Assembly (NCBI RefSeq): GCF_028435365.1
Contig: NZ_JAGTJJ010000022.1
Coordinates: 1 to 64,000, forward strand
Direction of reading: 5' to 3'
Length of the DNA: 64,000 nucleotides
Source: Polyangium jinanense
Lineage (GTDB): Bacteria > Myxococcota > Polyangia > Polyangiales > Polyangiaceae
The translations under genes were made by a program, and so were the position numbers. The notes beneath the pieces were generated by a model that saw nothing but the letters and a program-made list of their open reading frames with translations, ran no database searches and had not been told where the DNA came from. Shown here one piece after another: positions 1-8,596 of this stretch (its first letter is position 1; the number at the start of each line of letters is the position of its first letter).

Positions 1-750
1 CGCCATCACGTCGTCGGCGGCCTTCTTTGCGTCGGCGGGCTTCTTGCCGGCAAGCTGCATCATGCGACCGACGTGGTCGAGATAGTGCGTTCGAATCTCT
101 TTCGACCGCGCGTCGTCGTTCAGGTAGTCGTCGCGGTCGGGCAACCCGAGGCCGCCTTGGTCGAGGCGGGCGATGACGCGCGTCGCGTCCTTCGCGTCTT
201 GCTCGCTGCCGATGACGAAGATCGAAAAGATGCCGTGTCGGTGCAGCTCGGCGACGGCGGCGACGAGCGAAGGCAGGTCACGCACCGCGCGCACTTTCTG
301 TACAAGGGGGTCGATGCCCTTGGTGCCGGCGGCATCGCGCGCCGCTTCGTCGACGCACGTGCCGTAGAAGGTGCCGATGGCCTGAAGCGCCAGGTCGTCG
401 GTCTGCGACGAAGCGCTCTCGAGAATGCTTCTGAGTGCGTTCTGGTTTCGTTCGACGATCTCGATATTGCGACCCACGCGGGTGCGGTCGGCGGGTATCT
501 CGTTCTTGGCAAGCCAGCCGCCGCAGGCGTATTGATAGAAGTCTTGGCAAGGGTCGGCGGTGCGATCGAGCGCGGTCGGGTCGAGGCCGACGTCGCCGAG
601 CGTGACGTGCTTTTGAGGGGGGGCTGGCGCCGTCACCGGAGTGGGGCTCGGGCGGGGCGACGCGGGGGTGGCCACCGAGGGGCGGCTGGCGTCACAGGCG
701 GCCGTCGCTGCCGCGAGAACGGTCAGTACGAAATATCTCAACCCTGTCAT
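1..750 (-). CDS. M13-family metallopeptidase (neprilysin/PepO-like), N-terminal part, cut by window edge
   Basis: The frame reads from an ATG at 750 down to base 1 with no stop, giving 250 residues; the rest, including the expected HExxH zinc site, lies outside the window. The N-terminus is a lipoprotein-type signal ending in TAAC, followed by a Pro/Thr-rich spacer. Then comes the typical start of M13 peptidases: GLDPTALDRTADPCQDFYQY, ACGGWLAKN and IPADRTRVG. Family members are zinc endopeptidases of about 650-700 residues facing the periplasm or outside. The lipobox suggests a membrane-anchored secreted peptidase. A promoter-like pair lies immediately upstream. Family assignment is firm; substrate is unknown. 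Confidence 0.9.
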   Translation of the reverse strand, partial: MTGLRYFVLTVLAAATAACDASRPSVATPASPRPSPTPVTAPAPPQKHVTLGDVGLDPTALDRTADPCQDFYQYACGGWLAKNEIPADRTRVGRNIEIVERNQNALRSILESASSQTDDLALQAIGTFYGTCVDEAARDAAGTKGIDPLVQKVRAVRDLPSLVAAVAELHRHGIFSIFVIGSEQDAKDATRVIARLDQGGLGLPDRDDYLNDDARSKEIRTHYLDHVGRMMQLAGKKPADAKKAADDVMA

Positions 751-758
751 GTTTGAAG

Positions 759-786
759 ATTGTAGGGCAAAAACCAGAGCTGTAAC
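759..786 (-). promoter_or_regulatory. Possible sigma-70-type promoter of the M13 peptidase gene
   Basis: On the minus strand GTTACA (786-781) and TACAAT (764-759) are separated by 16 bases, in the most AT-rich stretch for several hundred bases. Transcription would begin near 752, only about 2 bases before the ATG at 750, so the mRNA would be nearly leaderless. No Shine-Dalgarno sequence is visible before that ATG, which fits. The boxes match the consensus at four and five of six bases. This is inference by eye. Confidence 0.4.
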
Positions 787-1386
787 CATAATTTTGTTCT
801 CGCCGTCGATGCTGCCTCTCGGCCGAAATCTTGTACGTCTTCGCCGTAGGCCGTCGTGACGGGTCGGGGGGGCGCGCGGCACGCGGGCGGGCCGGCGGGC
901 CGCCAGCGACAAGCGCTCGGGGGGGGCGGAAGCGCCGGGGAGGCGCACGCGAGCCGACGGCGCGCCCCGCCGAAGTTTATTGACGTCGTTTACGCGCCCG
1001 TCACCGGCAGCGGGCTGTGCACGCCGTAAAGAGGACGCGACCCGGCCCTGGGCAGACGACCCCGGGAGCCGGGTGTCGGCGCTGGTGTGTGGGCGGGGGC
1101 GGCGTCGCTCGACCCGCACGCAGGACGACGCGCGCGTCCGCGCTGCAGCGTAGCGCACGGGACAGAGGCGAGGGAGATGCGGTTGGTCGGGGGGTTACGC
1201 TGAGACATCAGCAAGGCTTGCGGCAGCGGGTGTCAGGACACGACGTCACGAGGGCGAGAGGGAGCGGGCTTGGTAGGGCCAGCAGAAGCGGTGGGGGGCG
1301 CCCACGGGTCGGCCGTGGCTCCGAGCGTGGTCAACGACATAAGGACGACGAGCTCGATTCCTGTGGCGGTGGGTCGACTCGCATAG
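787..1386. other. Gene-poor stretch, no supported coding region
   Basis: About 600 bases between the M13 promoter and the sigma-factor remnant. It is very rich in G and C with runs of G, and the open frames across it look like chance frames. A minus-strand frame over 1233-1409 ends in a hydrophobic segment followed by a Pro/Ala-rich tail and could be the end of a decayed secreted or membrane protein, but I cannot name it. No repeat or RNA gene was recognised. Confidence 0.4.
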
Positions 1387-1779
1387 AGCTCGCAGCCCTC
1401 GGGCGAGATGCCCACGGGCACGAGATTCGTCGCCGCGCTCGCGTTGCTCGAAGCGCTCGACGAACTCCGCGACGAAGCGACGCGCCGCATGGTCATTGCA
1501 AACAAGGTCCCCGGGTACACCGAGCCCGAGATCGCCGAGCTGTTCGGCATGCCCGTGGGTACAGTGCACGCCCGCATTTCTCGGGCCTGCGTGAAGCTCG
1601 CCAAGCGGCTCCGCGCGAACGACGAGCGCCAAGAGCGACGCGGCGTCCTGCTCCTCCCCAGCGCCTCGAGCTCGCCCGCAGCGGTCTTTTCGTGCCGCCC
1701 CTGCGCATCGAGATCGGCCAGGCGCACGAGAGCGCGCAGGCGGCTGCTTTGTTGTTCTGGCTGGCGATCTTCGCTCTGA
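1387..1779 (+). pseudogene. Decayed sigma-70 family fragment (region 4 helix-turn-helix only)
   Basis: The frame contains LALLEALDELRDEATRRMV, then YTEPEIAELFGMPVGTVHAR and ISRACVKLAKRL. This is the layout of sigma-70 region 4, with a helix-turn-helix over EIAELFGMPVGTVHARIS. Region 2, needed for core RNA polymerase and -10 binding, is absent: a stop codon lies at 1384. After KRLRANDERQERR the reading seems to continue in another frame from about 1660 (LELARSGLFVPPLRIEIG, then a hydrophobic segment), which suggests a frameshift. I read this as the 3' half of an ECF-like sigma gene left by deletion. It might still encode a short DNA-binding protein from ATG 1408. Confidence 0.5.
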
Positions 1780-1877
1780 TATCAGTGCCGGCAACCGAAG
1801 CACTTGCCGACCCCGTCCCTCAGCAATCGAAGACGGAGGCGCGAAAAAGACGCTGTGCCGCAAGCCTTGCCGATGTC

Positions 1878-2441
1878 TCAGCTGCCGCCGGGCCCTGCCG
1901 GCGGTGTCCGCTTCAATGGCGAAAGCGGAAGCCAGAAGCCTGGCGCCTGGAAGACGCAGTTTTTCCGCTCGATGAGCACCGCCTTGCTTCGCGGCGCATA
2001 ACCAGGGTGCGACGCGCGCAAGGTGTACTCGCCCGCAGAATCGACGACCCAGGAGGACTTGCAGTCCCCAGGCCGTCGAGGTTGCCTGAGAATCTCTTTC
2101 CCCTGCGGGCTCGTCAACGTCACCGTTGCGTCGCAGAGCGGCCTCTCCGTCGACGCGTCCTGCACCTCGACGACCAGCGACTCGACCAGCACGAGGGATC
2201 GGTGTGTACAAGGCGGGGCGTTCGCGGCCGCTTTCTCTTCCTCGGTCGGAGGTGCCGGCGGCTCTTCCGCAGGCGGCGCCTGGGAAGGGGGAGGCGCAGC
2301 CGGATTCGAGGGGGGCGAGCCCGGCGCAGGCCCCTGCGTGGCCACAGGGCCGGGCGCCGGGCCAGGCGATGTCGCGCGCGCGCCGCAGGCGGCAGTGGCC
2401 AGCAAGAGGAGAATCGAGCCGATTGCGGAGCGAGCCTTCAT
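1878..2441 (-). CDS. Putative lipoprotein with carboxypeptidase-regulatory-like fold
   Basis: 187 residues. The signal peptide carries lipobox LLATAAC (Cys19), followed by a Pro/Ala/Gly-rich spacer to about residue 75. The C-terminal part (about 80-180) has the feel of a small beta-sandwich domain for surface proteins: LVVEVQDASTERPLCDATVT, LTSPQGKEIL, then AGEYTLRASHPGYAPRSKAV. This resembles carboxypeptidase-D-like regulatory (transthyretin-like) domains, which act as structural modules. Four Cys remain after the lipobox. It probably sits on the outer membrane. The neighbouring gene upstream is on the same strand but 69 bases away. Exact function unknown. Confidence 0.8.
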   Translation of the reverse strand: MKARSAIGSILLLLATAACGARATSPGPAPGPVATQGPAPGSPPSNPAAPPPSQAPPAEEPPAPPTEEEKAAANAPPCTHRSLVLVESLVVEVQDASTERPLCDATVTLTSPQGKEILRQPRRPGDCKSSWVVDSAGEYTLRASHPGYAPRSKAVLIERKNCVFQAPGFWLPLSPLKRTPPAGPGGS

Positions 2442-2510
2442 GGAAAACCCTACGGTGCTGTTACCTGCGGCCTGTACAATACGTCGTTCGTGGGCGGAGG
2501 CGTGCGTGGC

Positions 2511-3179
2511 TCATTCGCTCTTGGGCTCCGTGTCCGGAATGGCCATGTAGGGTCCTCCGGCGCCGAGCTGCACCTCGATACGGTGACGAATGTACTCGTC
2601 CGCGTGCGTTCTCGCGATCTCGATGGCGCGTGCAATGAGCGGCCGCAGCTCCTCCGCGTAGGCTTCGGGCTCAAGACGGAGCGATGGAAGGATCCGGCGG
2701 CGCACCTGCAAGTCATCATTGCGAATGAACACCTGCAACTTGGCCGCTCGAATGCGTGACAGAAGTTCATCGAGGTCCTCATCCGGCCGTGGGCGCCACG
2801 CCCAGTAGAGCGCGCTGGCCGCGCCAGCGACCTCCTCGTTGCTTCCGGTCTCGAGATAGGAGAGCAGTACCGTGCAGACGCGTGCCGTACCGAACGAGCG
2901 CACGCACGGATCGATGAACACGCGGTTCGAGCTCGGATTTCTCTCGAGGACAGCAGCTCGGAGCATGGGCACGAGCAGACGCTTGGGCACGGGATGGAGC
3001 TGGAACACCGCGGCGACAAACCACTTCCGCTCCTCGTCACGCAGGGAGGTGCAGAGCCACTCCCAATCCTCGGGGCTGTTCTGAGGGACGCGTTTCCTCG
3101 CCGCTCGAAGCCGTAGGTGGAGCTCGCTTCTCCGATGTCCCGCCTCACGCCACAGGCGGTAGTGCTCGTCCCAAGTCAT
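2511..3179 (-). CDS. Hypothetical soluble alpha-helical protein
   Basis: 222 residues from ATG at 3179. No signal peptide or membrane segment. The sequence is almost entirely helical and rich in Arg, Glu and Trp (MTWDEHYRLWREAGHRR at the N-terminus, FGTARVCTVLLSYLETGSNE in the middle). Helices of about 15-20 residues alternate with short turns, recalling HEAT or ARM-like solenoids and immunity-type proteins, but I recognise no family. It is the first gene of the accessory cluster extending to 6927 on the same strand, 30 bases after the next upstream gene. I assign no function. Confidence 0.7.
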   Translation of the reverse strand: MTWDEHYRLWREAGHRRSELHLRLRAARKRVPQNSPEDWEWLCTSLRDEERKWFVAAVFQLHPVPKRLLVPMLRAAVLERNPSSNRVFIDPCVRSFGTARVCTVLLSYLETGSNEEVAGAASALYWAWRPRPDEDLDELLSRIRAAKLQVFIRNDDLQVRRRILPSLRLEPEAYAEELRPLIARAIEIARTHADEYIRHRIEVQLGAGGPYMAIPDTEPKSE

Positions 3180-3209
3180 GCCGTACCCCGCCGGCCAACG
3201 TACCGGCGT

Positions 3210-3887
3210 TCAGCTGCGGGCGCCAGAGCGAGCCGAAGGCGAGCGACGGCCACCGCCAGCTGCAAAGGCTTGCTGGGCAGCCCCTCCAATGGATGAAGGA
3301 TCGACTTTGCCGATGAGACCAGCAGCCTTCAGGAGCTGAAGTGTTCGGCCAAGCTGCGAAGGTACCACCGTTGTCGTGAGGTTGCTGCAGACGCCGTCAA
3401 TCATGTCATTCAATGCGAGCACCCGAATAGGATTCCCCTCAATCGCCTGACGAAACGGCGCATGGTTCTCCCACAGTGAACGGTCACCACGAATCGCAGT
3501 CACCGCCAGCACGTAGGTGAACTTTCTCGTGCCGGTCATGGCTTCAACGGCATCGACGAAAGCTTCCGACCATTTGGGCTCGACGAGCTCCCGAAAGTAC
3601 TTCCATGACTCGCGCCCGCCGCGTCGTTTGTTCTGCGTGACCTCCTCGAGCTTGCTTCTGACGTCGAACCCCGACTGCCAGCTTTTACAGCTCACGGCGA
3701 CCACTCGGTCATCGCCAAGGCGCGTCGGATGAAAGCCCACAACGTCGATGTCACTGTGATTGGAATCGTGCCTCTTGCTGAAGGCGAGATGATCCGACCG
3801 GGGCTTGAACTTCAGGTTGTGACGCGTGAAGTAGCCCTGAAGCTGAAGATGGTCGTCGACGAGTTGTTCAAGGATGTCTTCGCGCAT
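3210..3887 (-). CDS. PD-(D/E)XK nuclease-like protein
   Basis: 225 residues. Around residues 40-75 it has SDIDVVGFHP, then a short loop, then VVAVSCKSWQSG. This D...(x)CK arrangement on adjacent strands is the core of PD-(D/E)XK nucleases (restriction endonuclease-like fold), with D46 or D48 and K68 as candidate catalytic residues. The N-terminal helix LVDDHLQLQGYFTRHNLKFK resembles the start of Mrr-type and related enzymes. The C-terminus (about 185-225) is helical, then Arg/Ser-rich. No methyltransferase or helicase is adjacent, so it is not a standard restriction module. It could be a DNA repair or solitary defence nuclease. Inference from motif only. Confidence 0.7.
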   Translation of the reverse strand: MREDILEQLVDDHLQLQGYFTRHNLKFKPRSDHLAFSKRHDSNHSDIDVVGFHPTRLGDDRVVAVSCKSWQSGFDVRSKLEEVTQNKRRGGRESWKYFRELVEPKWSEAFVDAVEAMTGTRKFTYVLAVTAIRGDRSLWENHAPFRQAIEGNPIRVLALNDMIDGVCSNLTTTVVPSQLGRTLQLLKAAGLIGKVDPSSIGGAAQQAFAAGGGRRSPSARSGARS

Positions 3888-3912
3888 GCATACACCCGAG
3901 TCGCGGGCACAA

Positions 3913-5037
3913 TCACTCCCGCAATTGCAGTGATAGCCAGTCGTCGATGGCTGCCGTCATTTCTCGTGCGTGGCTCAACCACAGGAAGTGATCGGCTGGA
4001 AACGTCTCGACGTTGACCCGAGCCCCGCTCCCCCGCAGCGATTCGGCCGTGCTCTGGATGTGGTCCAGCGGAAACCGTGGGTCGTCGGTACCTGCAATCA
4101 GAAGGACGTTCGCCCCCGGGTTCGGCTGCACGACCTCGCCGATCCCGGAAACGAGGACGAATCCGCGGAACTGCCGTGACAGCTCTGGATCCTGCAGGAT
4201 CGCAGTCGCAGAAGTCGCGCCATTCGACAGACCGACGAGGAAGATACGCGATCGATCTACCTCGGGGGGCAAGTGCTTCGTGACGAGAGCGCTGACCACC
4301 GCCTTGCCGCGTGGTGTCCAGAATGCGCCCGTGTAGTCGAGGAAAGGCGCGACGATGACGAACCGGTCGCCGAACGCCTGGTGGAGCACCCGTACATAGG
4401 CCGTGAGTTGGCCACCGAAGCCGTGGAGAAAAACGATACACGGAACGGCCGCCCCGCCCCTCGGAACATGCTCGAGGTGTCTCGAGGCATGGGACGAGGA
4501 CTCGATGAGAACAGCATTGGGCCAAGGGCGCGATGATTCCGCGTAGGCGTCGCGAAGGAGCTGGTCGAGGTGATCCCTCTCACGACCCTTGATGAGCCCC
4601 AGCACATCCGAGAAGTACAATCCAGCCAGGACCGTTTCCCGTTCGTCCGCGAGCCGGCTGAGCCATGGAGGCGACGCGTCGCGGCGACCTTCCTCGACGA
4701 AATGAAATTCCTGCGGCGGAGGTACGGCGAGCAATCTTGCGACGACGAACGTCGAGACGCCGATCAAACACAGGGCTGTGGTCGTGCTCCATGCGACCCG
4801 CCTGGATCCATCGGGCGGAGGTCGTACCATGGTCATCAGGCCGATCGCCACCGACAGCGCCCCGAGGGCCAGGGTGGACGTCGTCACGCCGTTCGCGGCA
4901 ACGAAGAGGATCAGAACGAGGGCAAGCAACACCAGTGCAATGGCACCAAGCATCCGCGCGACGACACGCCCGCGCCCGACCGGCTTCATGGCGGCCATTT
5001 CGCGATCGACGTCGTCCGTGGGGGTCGCCTGCTGCAT
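3913..5037 (-). CDS. Membrane-anchored alpha/beta hydrolase
   Basis: 374 residues. Three hydrophobic segments in the first 125 residues (LGAIALVLLALVLILFVAA, LALGALSVAIGLMTMV, ALCLIGVSTFVVARLLAV) anchor it in the inner membrane. The rest is an alpha/beta hydrolase: HGFGG (oxyanion, about 207), nucleophile elbow GLSNG (Ser about 274), acid in AGTDDPRFP (about 320) and His in FPADHFLWL (about 352). This is the complete Ser-Asp-His set of an esterase or peptidase of the prolyl-oligopeptidase/dienelactone-hydrolase type. An AGGACC sequence precedes the ATG. Substrate unknown. The gene ends 25 bases before the nuclease-like gene. Confidence 0.82.
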   Translation of the reverse strand: MQQATPTDDVDREMAAMKPVGRGRVVARMLGAIALVLLALVLILFVAANGVTTSTLALGALSVAIGLMTMVRPPPDGSRRVAWSTTTALCLIGVSTFVVARLLAVPPPQEFHFVEEGRRDASPPWLSRLADERETVLAGLYFSDVLGLIKGRERDHLDQLLRDAYAESSRPWPNAVLIESSSHASRHLEHVPRGGAAVPCIVFLHGFGGQLTAYVRVLHQAFGDRFVIVAPFLDYTGAFWTPRGKAVVSALVTKHLPPEVDRSRIFLVGLSNGATSATAILQDPELSRQFRGFVLVSGIGEVVQPNPGANVLLIAGTDDPRFPLDHIQSTAESLRGSGARVNVETFPADHFLWLSHAREMTAAIDDWLSLQLRE

Positions 5038-5055
5038 CCGTAGGTCCTACATCTG

Positions 5056-5466
5056 TCAGCTCGGCGGATTCTGGGGAGGGAACTCCGCGTACTGAGGGGC
5101 ATCTCCCCCAATGTGATCCCAGGGCGCCTTCGAGCCGACGAAGATATGCATCTCGATCTGGACGCCCGGATCTCCATCCACGCTACCGAGCGTCACTCCG
5201 TGCACCTTCTCTCCGGACATGCCGCACAGCGTGCTTCCACAGGTCCGGCAGAAGCACAGGCCCCATCCAGGCGTCGTTTCATAGAAGGTGAGATTGTCCT
5301 CCCCACTGAGCCACGAGAATGAACCCGGCACGACTTCCGCGTAAGCGGACCCGGTCCCGCTGAATGCTTTTCTACATCGAGAGCAGTGGCAACTGCGCCC
5401 TGGTCCAAGCGGGGCATCGATCTGGTACCGAACTTTTCCGCAGAAACAACCACCAGTCAACGGCAT
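5056..5466 (-). CDS. GFA/CENP-V family zinc-binding protein
   Basis: 136 residues, full length for the family. It has the typical cysteine pattern: GGCFCGKVRYQI (Cys7, Cys9), CHCSRCRKAFSG (three Cys), then FCRTCGSTL. These bind zinc in the glutathione-dependent formaldehyde-activating (GFA) fold. Most members have no proven substrate; the type enzyme adds glutathione to formaldehyde. A strong Shine-Dalgarno stretch (GGAGAGAGG) sits just before the ATG at 5466. It lies 18 bases upstream of the hydrolase gene and is likely co-transcribed with it. Confidence 0.92.
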   Translation of the reverse strand: MPLTGGCFCGKVRYQIDAPLGPGRSCHCSRCRKAFSGTGSAYAEVVPGSFSWLSGEDNLTFYETTPGWGLCFCRTCGSTLCGMSGEKVHGVTLGSVDGDPGVQIEMHIFVGSKAPWDHIGGDAPQYAEFPPQNPPS

Positions 5467-5476
5467 GACCTCTCTC

Positions 5477-5977
5477 CTATCTTGTTTCTCTTGCCCAGTT
5501 GTTCAGTAGCTTGATTCGCCCGTCCTTCTCGACGGACCGCCATCCATATGGAACTTCCGGCCCCCTGATACGAAAGGGCGCAACAGGATCATCCTCGTCG
5601 ACGGCCGAGGGTAAGTCACGCGGGAGTCTCTTCTCGTCTGCCGGAACGAAATCGTCGCTGCAGCACAAGCGAACATGGGTCGCGCTCGAGTCCAACGATG
5701 TGACATTCACATTGATCCAGGCTGGGACTTTGCCATCCATCCACAGGAGGTCGGCCGCACGCGCAGACGGAACGAACTGCAGTTCTTCCGGCCTGAGGAA
5801 GCGGCCACCGAGGAACTTGAGCGTTCCCTCTGGCCCCCGCCTGCCTCTCGGGTCATCGAAGGGTGGGAGTATATACAGAAGCGGCAATGGTAGGATCTCC
5901 ACGACATACCGCTGGGCACATTCACGCGCGCGGTCCCCTGCCCGCTCCAGGCGTCGGCGGAATTCTCGTTTATCCAT
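5477..5977 (-). CDS. Hypothetical protein
   Basis: 166 residues from ATG 5977 (MDKREFRRRLERAG). An upstream ATG at 6097 is in frame, but it would overlap the preceding gene by 67 bases and add a Cys/Arg-rich stretch with no matching character. A GAGG lies about 9 bases before 5977. The product is soluble with mixed strands and helices: VEILPLPLLYILPPFDDPRG, GGRFLRPEELQFVPSARAAD, LLWMDGKVPAWINVNV, and a C-terminal RGPEVPYGWRSVE. It looks like a small SMI1/SUKH-neighbourhood or immunity-like protein, but I cannot assign a family. Codon use is more mixed than in flanking core genes. Confidence 0.65.
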   Translation of the reverse strand: MDKREFRRRLERAGDRARECAQRYVVEILPLPLLYILPPFDDPRGRRGPEGTLKFLGGRFLRPEELQFVPSARAADLLWMDGKVPAWINVNVTSLDSSATHVRLCCSDDFVPADEKRLPRDLPSAVDEDDPVAPFRIRGPEVPYGWRSVEKDGRIKLLNNWARETR

Positions 5978-6030
5978 GCCTCGAGACCTCACGCGCCATG
6001 CAGGCACGGCGCGCCCGCAGCAGTGCCACG

Positions 6031-6927
6031 TCAGGCATTCATCATTGCAACAGCGTCCTCCATCTCGCCGAATGTCCGTCCGTCTTGGGCCTTCCAATCC
6101 TTACGTCCGTTTCTGGATTGGCCCGTGACGAATGCTGCAGCGTAGGATGGCGAGCTGAACACCATATTCTTCTTCACGACCATGGTGGTGCCGTTGCTCG
6201 CGAGGTCGCCGCTAGCCTTGGCAGTTTCCCAGAGCTCACGCATCACGCCGGGCATGCTCGCCGCCGGAGTGGCACTCACCTCGGAACCTTTGAGGAGCAA
6301 GAACCCTTCGTCAACCAACCGTCCCCGAGCATTGTAGGACTTGCCGCTCATCGAAAACTGCACGGATGACATCGGGGGCGGCTTGGCTTGAGGCTCTTTG
6401 GTTGCACGCGAAGAAGGGTCTTCGATCGGCTCCAGCACCGGGTACCCAAGCGTGCCGAGGACGAGGCGCAAGTACTCGAGGTACTCCTCCATCGCAGCGA
6501 GGTCGGCACGAGGCAGGCTTGGTGCATTCGATCCGTCGACGTTCTCCACCTGGAAACGGCGGGCTGTGGTGGCCTGCTGGATCAATCGCGCCTCCAAGAA
6601 CTTCACATGGGACTTCGTGAGGTTCTCGTCCTTGCTGGAGAACACGACGAGCTCATTCCAGAAGTCCTTCTCCTTCAGGTGAGCTTTCAACCGGACGAGG
6701 ACATTCTCCGCCTCGCCGACGTACGCGATGCCCGCACTCGATCCCGTTGGTCGCGAGAGCAGAAAGTAGACGCCTGGTCTTGACACCTCTGCCCAATGTT
6801 GGAGCTCCGAAAACCGAGCGCGTGGGCAGGCGATGGCTTGCCCGGTCCAGTTCACGATTTCGGCGTGCCGGATACCGGTCGGAACTCCGTCGGCCAGGTA
6901 AATTCGGACGCTCTTCCCGTGTGTCAT
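6031..6927 (-). CDS. GIY-YIG nuclease family protein with DUF4357 domain
   Basis: 298 residues. The N-terminal 55 residues form a small strand-rich lead. GIY-YIG motifs follow: PGVYFLLSRPTG, then IAYVGEAENVLVRLKAHL (about 52-85), with a catalytic-type Arg in RLKAHL and Glu in FLEARLIQQA (about 112). The C-terminal region (about 190-295) matches DUF4357: MSGKSYNARGRLVDEGFLLL, then FSSPSYAAAFVTGQSRNG and DWKAQDGRTFGE. This combination is common in stand-alone GIY-YIG proteins of mobile or defence-linked regions. Both GIY and YIG are degenerate (GVY, YVG), which is common in the family. Probably cuts DNA; target unknown. Confidence 0.88.
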   Translation of the reverse strand: MTHGKSVRIYLADGVPTGIRHAEIVNWTGQAIACPRARFSELQHWAEVSRPGVYFLLSRPTGSSAGIAYVGEAENVLVRLKAHLKEKDFWNELVVFSSKDENLTKSHVKFLEARLIQQATTARRFQVENVDGSNAPSLPRADLAAMEEYLEYLRLVLGTLGYPVLEPIEDPSSRATKEPQAKPPPMSSVQFSMSGKSYNARGRLVDEGFLLLKGSEVSATPAASMPGVMRELWETAKASGDLASNGTTMVVKKNMVFSSPSYAAAFVTGQSRNGRKDWKAQDGRTFGEMEDAVAMMNA

Positions 6928-7006
6928 AGAATGGCCTGTATCTCCTCGCTCGGCTCACACCCTCGGCCCGCCAGCGCCGGGACCGGGTCTCCAGGAATGA
7001 CCGGCA

Positions 7007-7444
7007 TCACTTGCATGACGCCGGAACAGGTGCGTTTACGAGGGGCGCCCGAATTTGAGCGAGCCGCTCATCTTCAGATTCAGGCACCGGAGTGCCGACG
7101 AACTTGTCGCAGATGCGCCTTGCCGCCAAGTATTCCACTTTCATTGCGTTCGGAGCGGCGTTCGCATTGTGATGAAGTGCCCCACAGCACCGCGAGGTGC
7201 GGCTCATCCAATGGTCCGAGCGTCGCTGTTGCGAAGGCTCGTCTTTGGCGGCAGGCGGTGGAATGGCGGATGCGGTCGGTGCACTCGACGGGGGCACATC
7301 CTGCCTCGTACGCACCGATTGGATCGGACTCGGGCCTTCCGCGCTCTCCGGCGAAGAGCACCCGAGTGACGACGGCATGTGAAATGCCACCGCAAAGAGG
7401 CTCGAAAGCCAACCAAGGCCGTTCGTCGTCGACTGCCACCGCAT
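7007..7444 (-). CDS. Small putative lipoprotein
   Basis: 145 residues. A clear Shine-Dalgarno-like GAGGGG precedes ATG 7444 by about 8 bases, which supports it as a real gene. The N-terminus has a hydrophobic stretch (GWLSSLFAVAFHMPSSLGC) with lipobox SLGC at about residue 29. A Ser/Pro/Ala-rich spacer follows (PPSSAPTASAIPPPAAKDEP), then a short Cys-containing region (RCCGALHHNANAAPNAMKVE, RRICDKFVGTPVPESEDE). No family recognised. The C-terminus ends in a Cys-Lys. The product may be outer-membrane associated. Confidence 0.55.
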   Translation of the reverse strand: MRWQSTTNGLGWLSSLFAVAFHMPSSLGCSSPESAEGPSPIQSVRTRQDVPPSSAPTASAIPPPAAKDEPSQQRRSDHWMSRTSRCCGALHHNANAAPNAMKVEYLAARRICDKFVGTPVPESEDERLAQIRAPLVNAPVPASCK

Positions 7445-7549
7445 AACCGCCCCCCTCGTGCTGGTTAGCCCGCTGCGGCCTCAAGTGGCGATCGACAGGC
7501 CGCCCGCGTGTCCCCCAAAAACCCTTGACACGCGGGCCCCTGCCCTACC

Positions 7550-8596
7550 TCACTCCTCCGCCGCCGCGTCCGACAGCCCCACCGCAGGCTTCCGCGCCGT
7601 GAGCCCCGCATCCCGGATGAGCGCCGTGTCCTCGTCCGCCTCCGGGTTCGGCGTCGTGAGCAGCTTGTCGCCGTAGAAGATCGAGTTCGCCCCGACGTAC
7701 AGGCACATCATCTGCGCCTCGCGCGACAGGTCCGTTCGGCCGGCCGACAGGCGCACCATGCTCCTCGGGAACACGATCCGCGCCGTCGCGATCATCCGGA
7801 TGAACTCCACCGGGTCGAGCGGCGGCAGGCTCTCGAGCGGCGTGCCCGGCACCCGCACGAGCGCGTTGATCGGCACGCTCTCCGGGTGCGGACGAAGGCG
7901 CGCGAGCTCCACCAGCATCGCCGCGCGATCCCGCACCGACTCGCCCATCCCGATGATCCCGCCCGAGCACACCGTGATCCCCGCCTTGCGCACGTTGCGC
8001 AGCGTCACGAGCCGCTCGTCGTACGTGCGCGTCGAGATGATCGAACGGTAGTGCTCGCGCGACGTGTCGAGGTTGTGGTTGTACGCGTCGAGCCCCGCGT
8101 CCTTCAGCTTCTTCGCCTGCTCCTCGGTGAGCATCCCGAGCGTCACGCACGCTTCGAGCCCGCGGTCCTTCACGCCGCGCACCATCGCGAGCACCCGGTC
8201 GAACGCCGGGCCGTCCTTCACTTCGCGCCACGCCGCGCCCATGCAGAAGCGCGTCGAGCCCGCGGCCTTCGCGCGGTCGGCCGCCTCGAGCACGCCGTCG
8301 ACGTCGAGCATCTTCTCCGGCGACGTGCTCGTGTCGTGGTGCGACGACTGCGGGCAGTAGGCGCAATCCTCGGGGCAGCCGCCCGTCTTCACGCTGAGCA
8401 GCGTGCAGAGCTGCACCTCCCCATCGACGTGGTGCGCCCGGTGCACACCACGCGCGCGGTCCATCAAAGCAAAGAGCGGCAGGTCGTGGATCGCGACGAC
8501 CTCGTCCACAGTCCAGTCGTGGCGGATGGGGTTTGGGGCGAAGGGCGCCGAAGGCGACCCGGAGCCCCAAGCGTCAGAAGGGTGAGCCTCGGTCAT
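7550..8596 (-). CDS. bioB: Biotin synthase
   Basis: 348 residues from ATG 8596 ([12 protein letters not shown]); longer upstream starts would run into the divergent gene's promoter region. The radical-SAM cluster motif is CPEDCAYC (Cys74, Cys78, Cys81), in the usual BioB context [20 protein letters not shown]. Other family blocks are present: [42 protein letters not shown], and C-terminal [18 protein letters not shown]. The enzyme inserts sulfur into dethiobiotin, using a 4Fe-4S cluster for radical generation and a second cluster as sulfur source. No other bio gene is next to it, so it appears as a single-gene unit divergent from the CBS gene. Confidence 0.98.
   Translation of the reverse strand: MTEAHPSDAWGSGSPSAPFAPNPIRHDWTVDEVVAIHDLPLFALMDRARGVHRAHHVDGEVQLCTLLSVKTGGCPEDCAYCPQSSHHDTSTSPEKMLDVDGVLEAADRAKAAGSTRFCMGAAWREVKDGPAFDRVLAMVRGVKDRGLEACVTLGMLTEEQAKKLKDAGLDAYNHNLDTSREHYRSIISTRTYDERLVTLRNVRKAGITVCSGGIIGMGESVRDRAAMLVELARLRPHPESVPINALVRVPGTPLESLPPLDPVEFIRMIATARIVFPRSMVRLSAGRTDLSREAQMMCLYVGANSIFYGDKLLTTPNPEADEDTALIRDAGLTARKPAVGLSDAAAEE

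Noticed and set aside
1017..2759. Long plus-strand frame over the lipoprotein and sigma remnant
   Set aside because: Arg-rich and without any domain; crosses a well-supported minus-strand lipoprotein. Only the part after about 1660 may hold the shifted end of the sigma gene.
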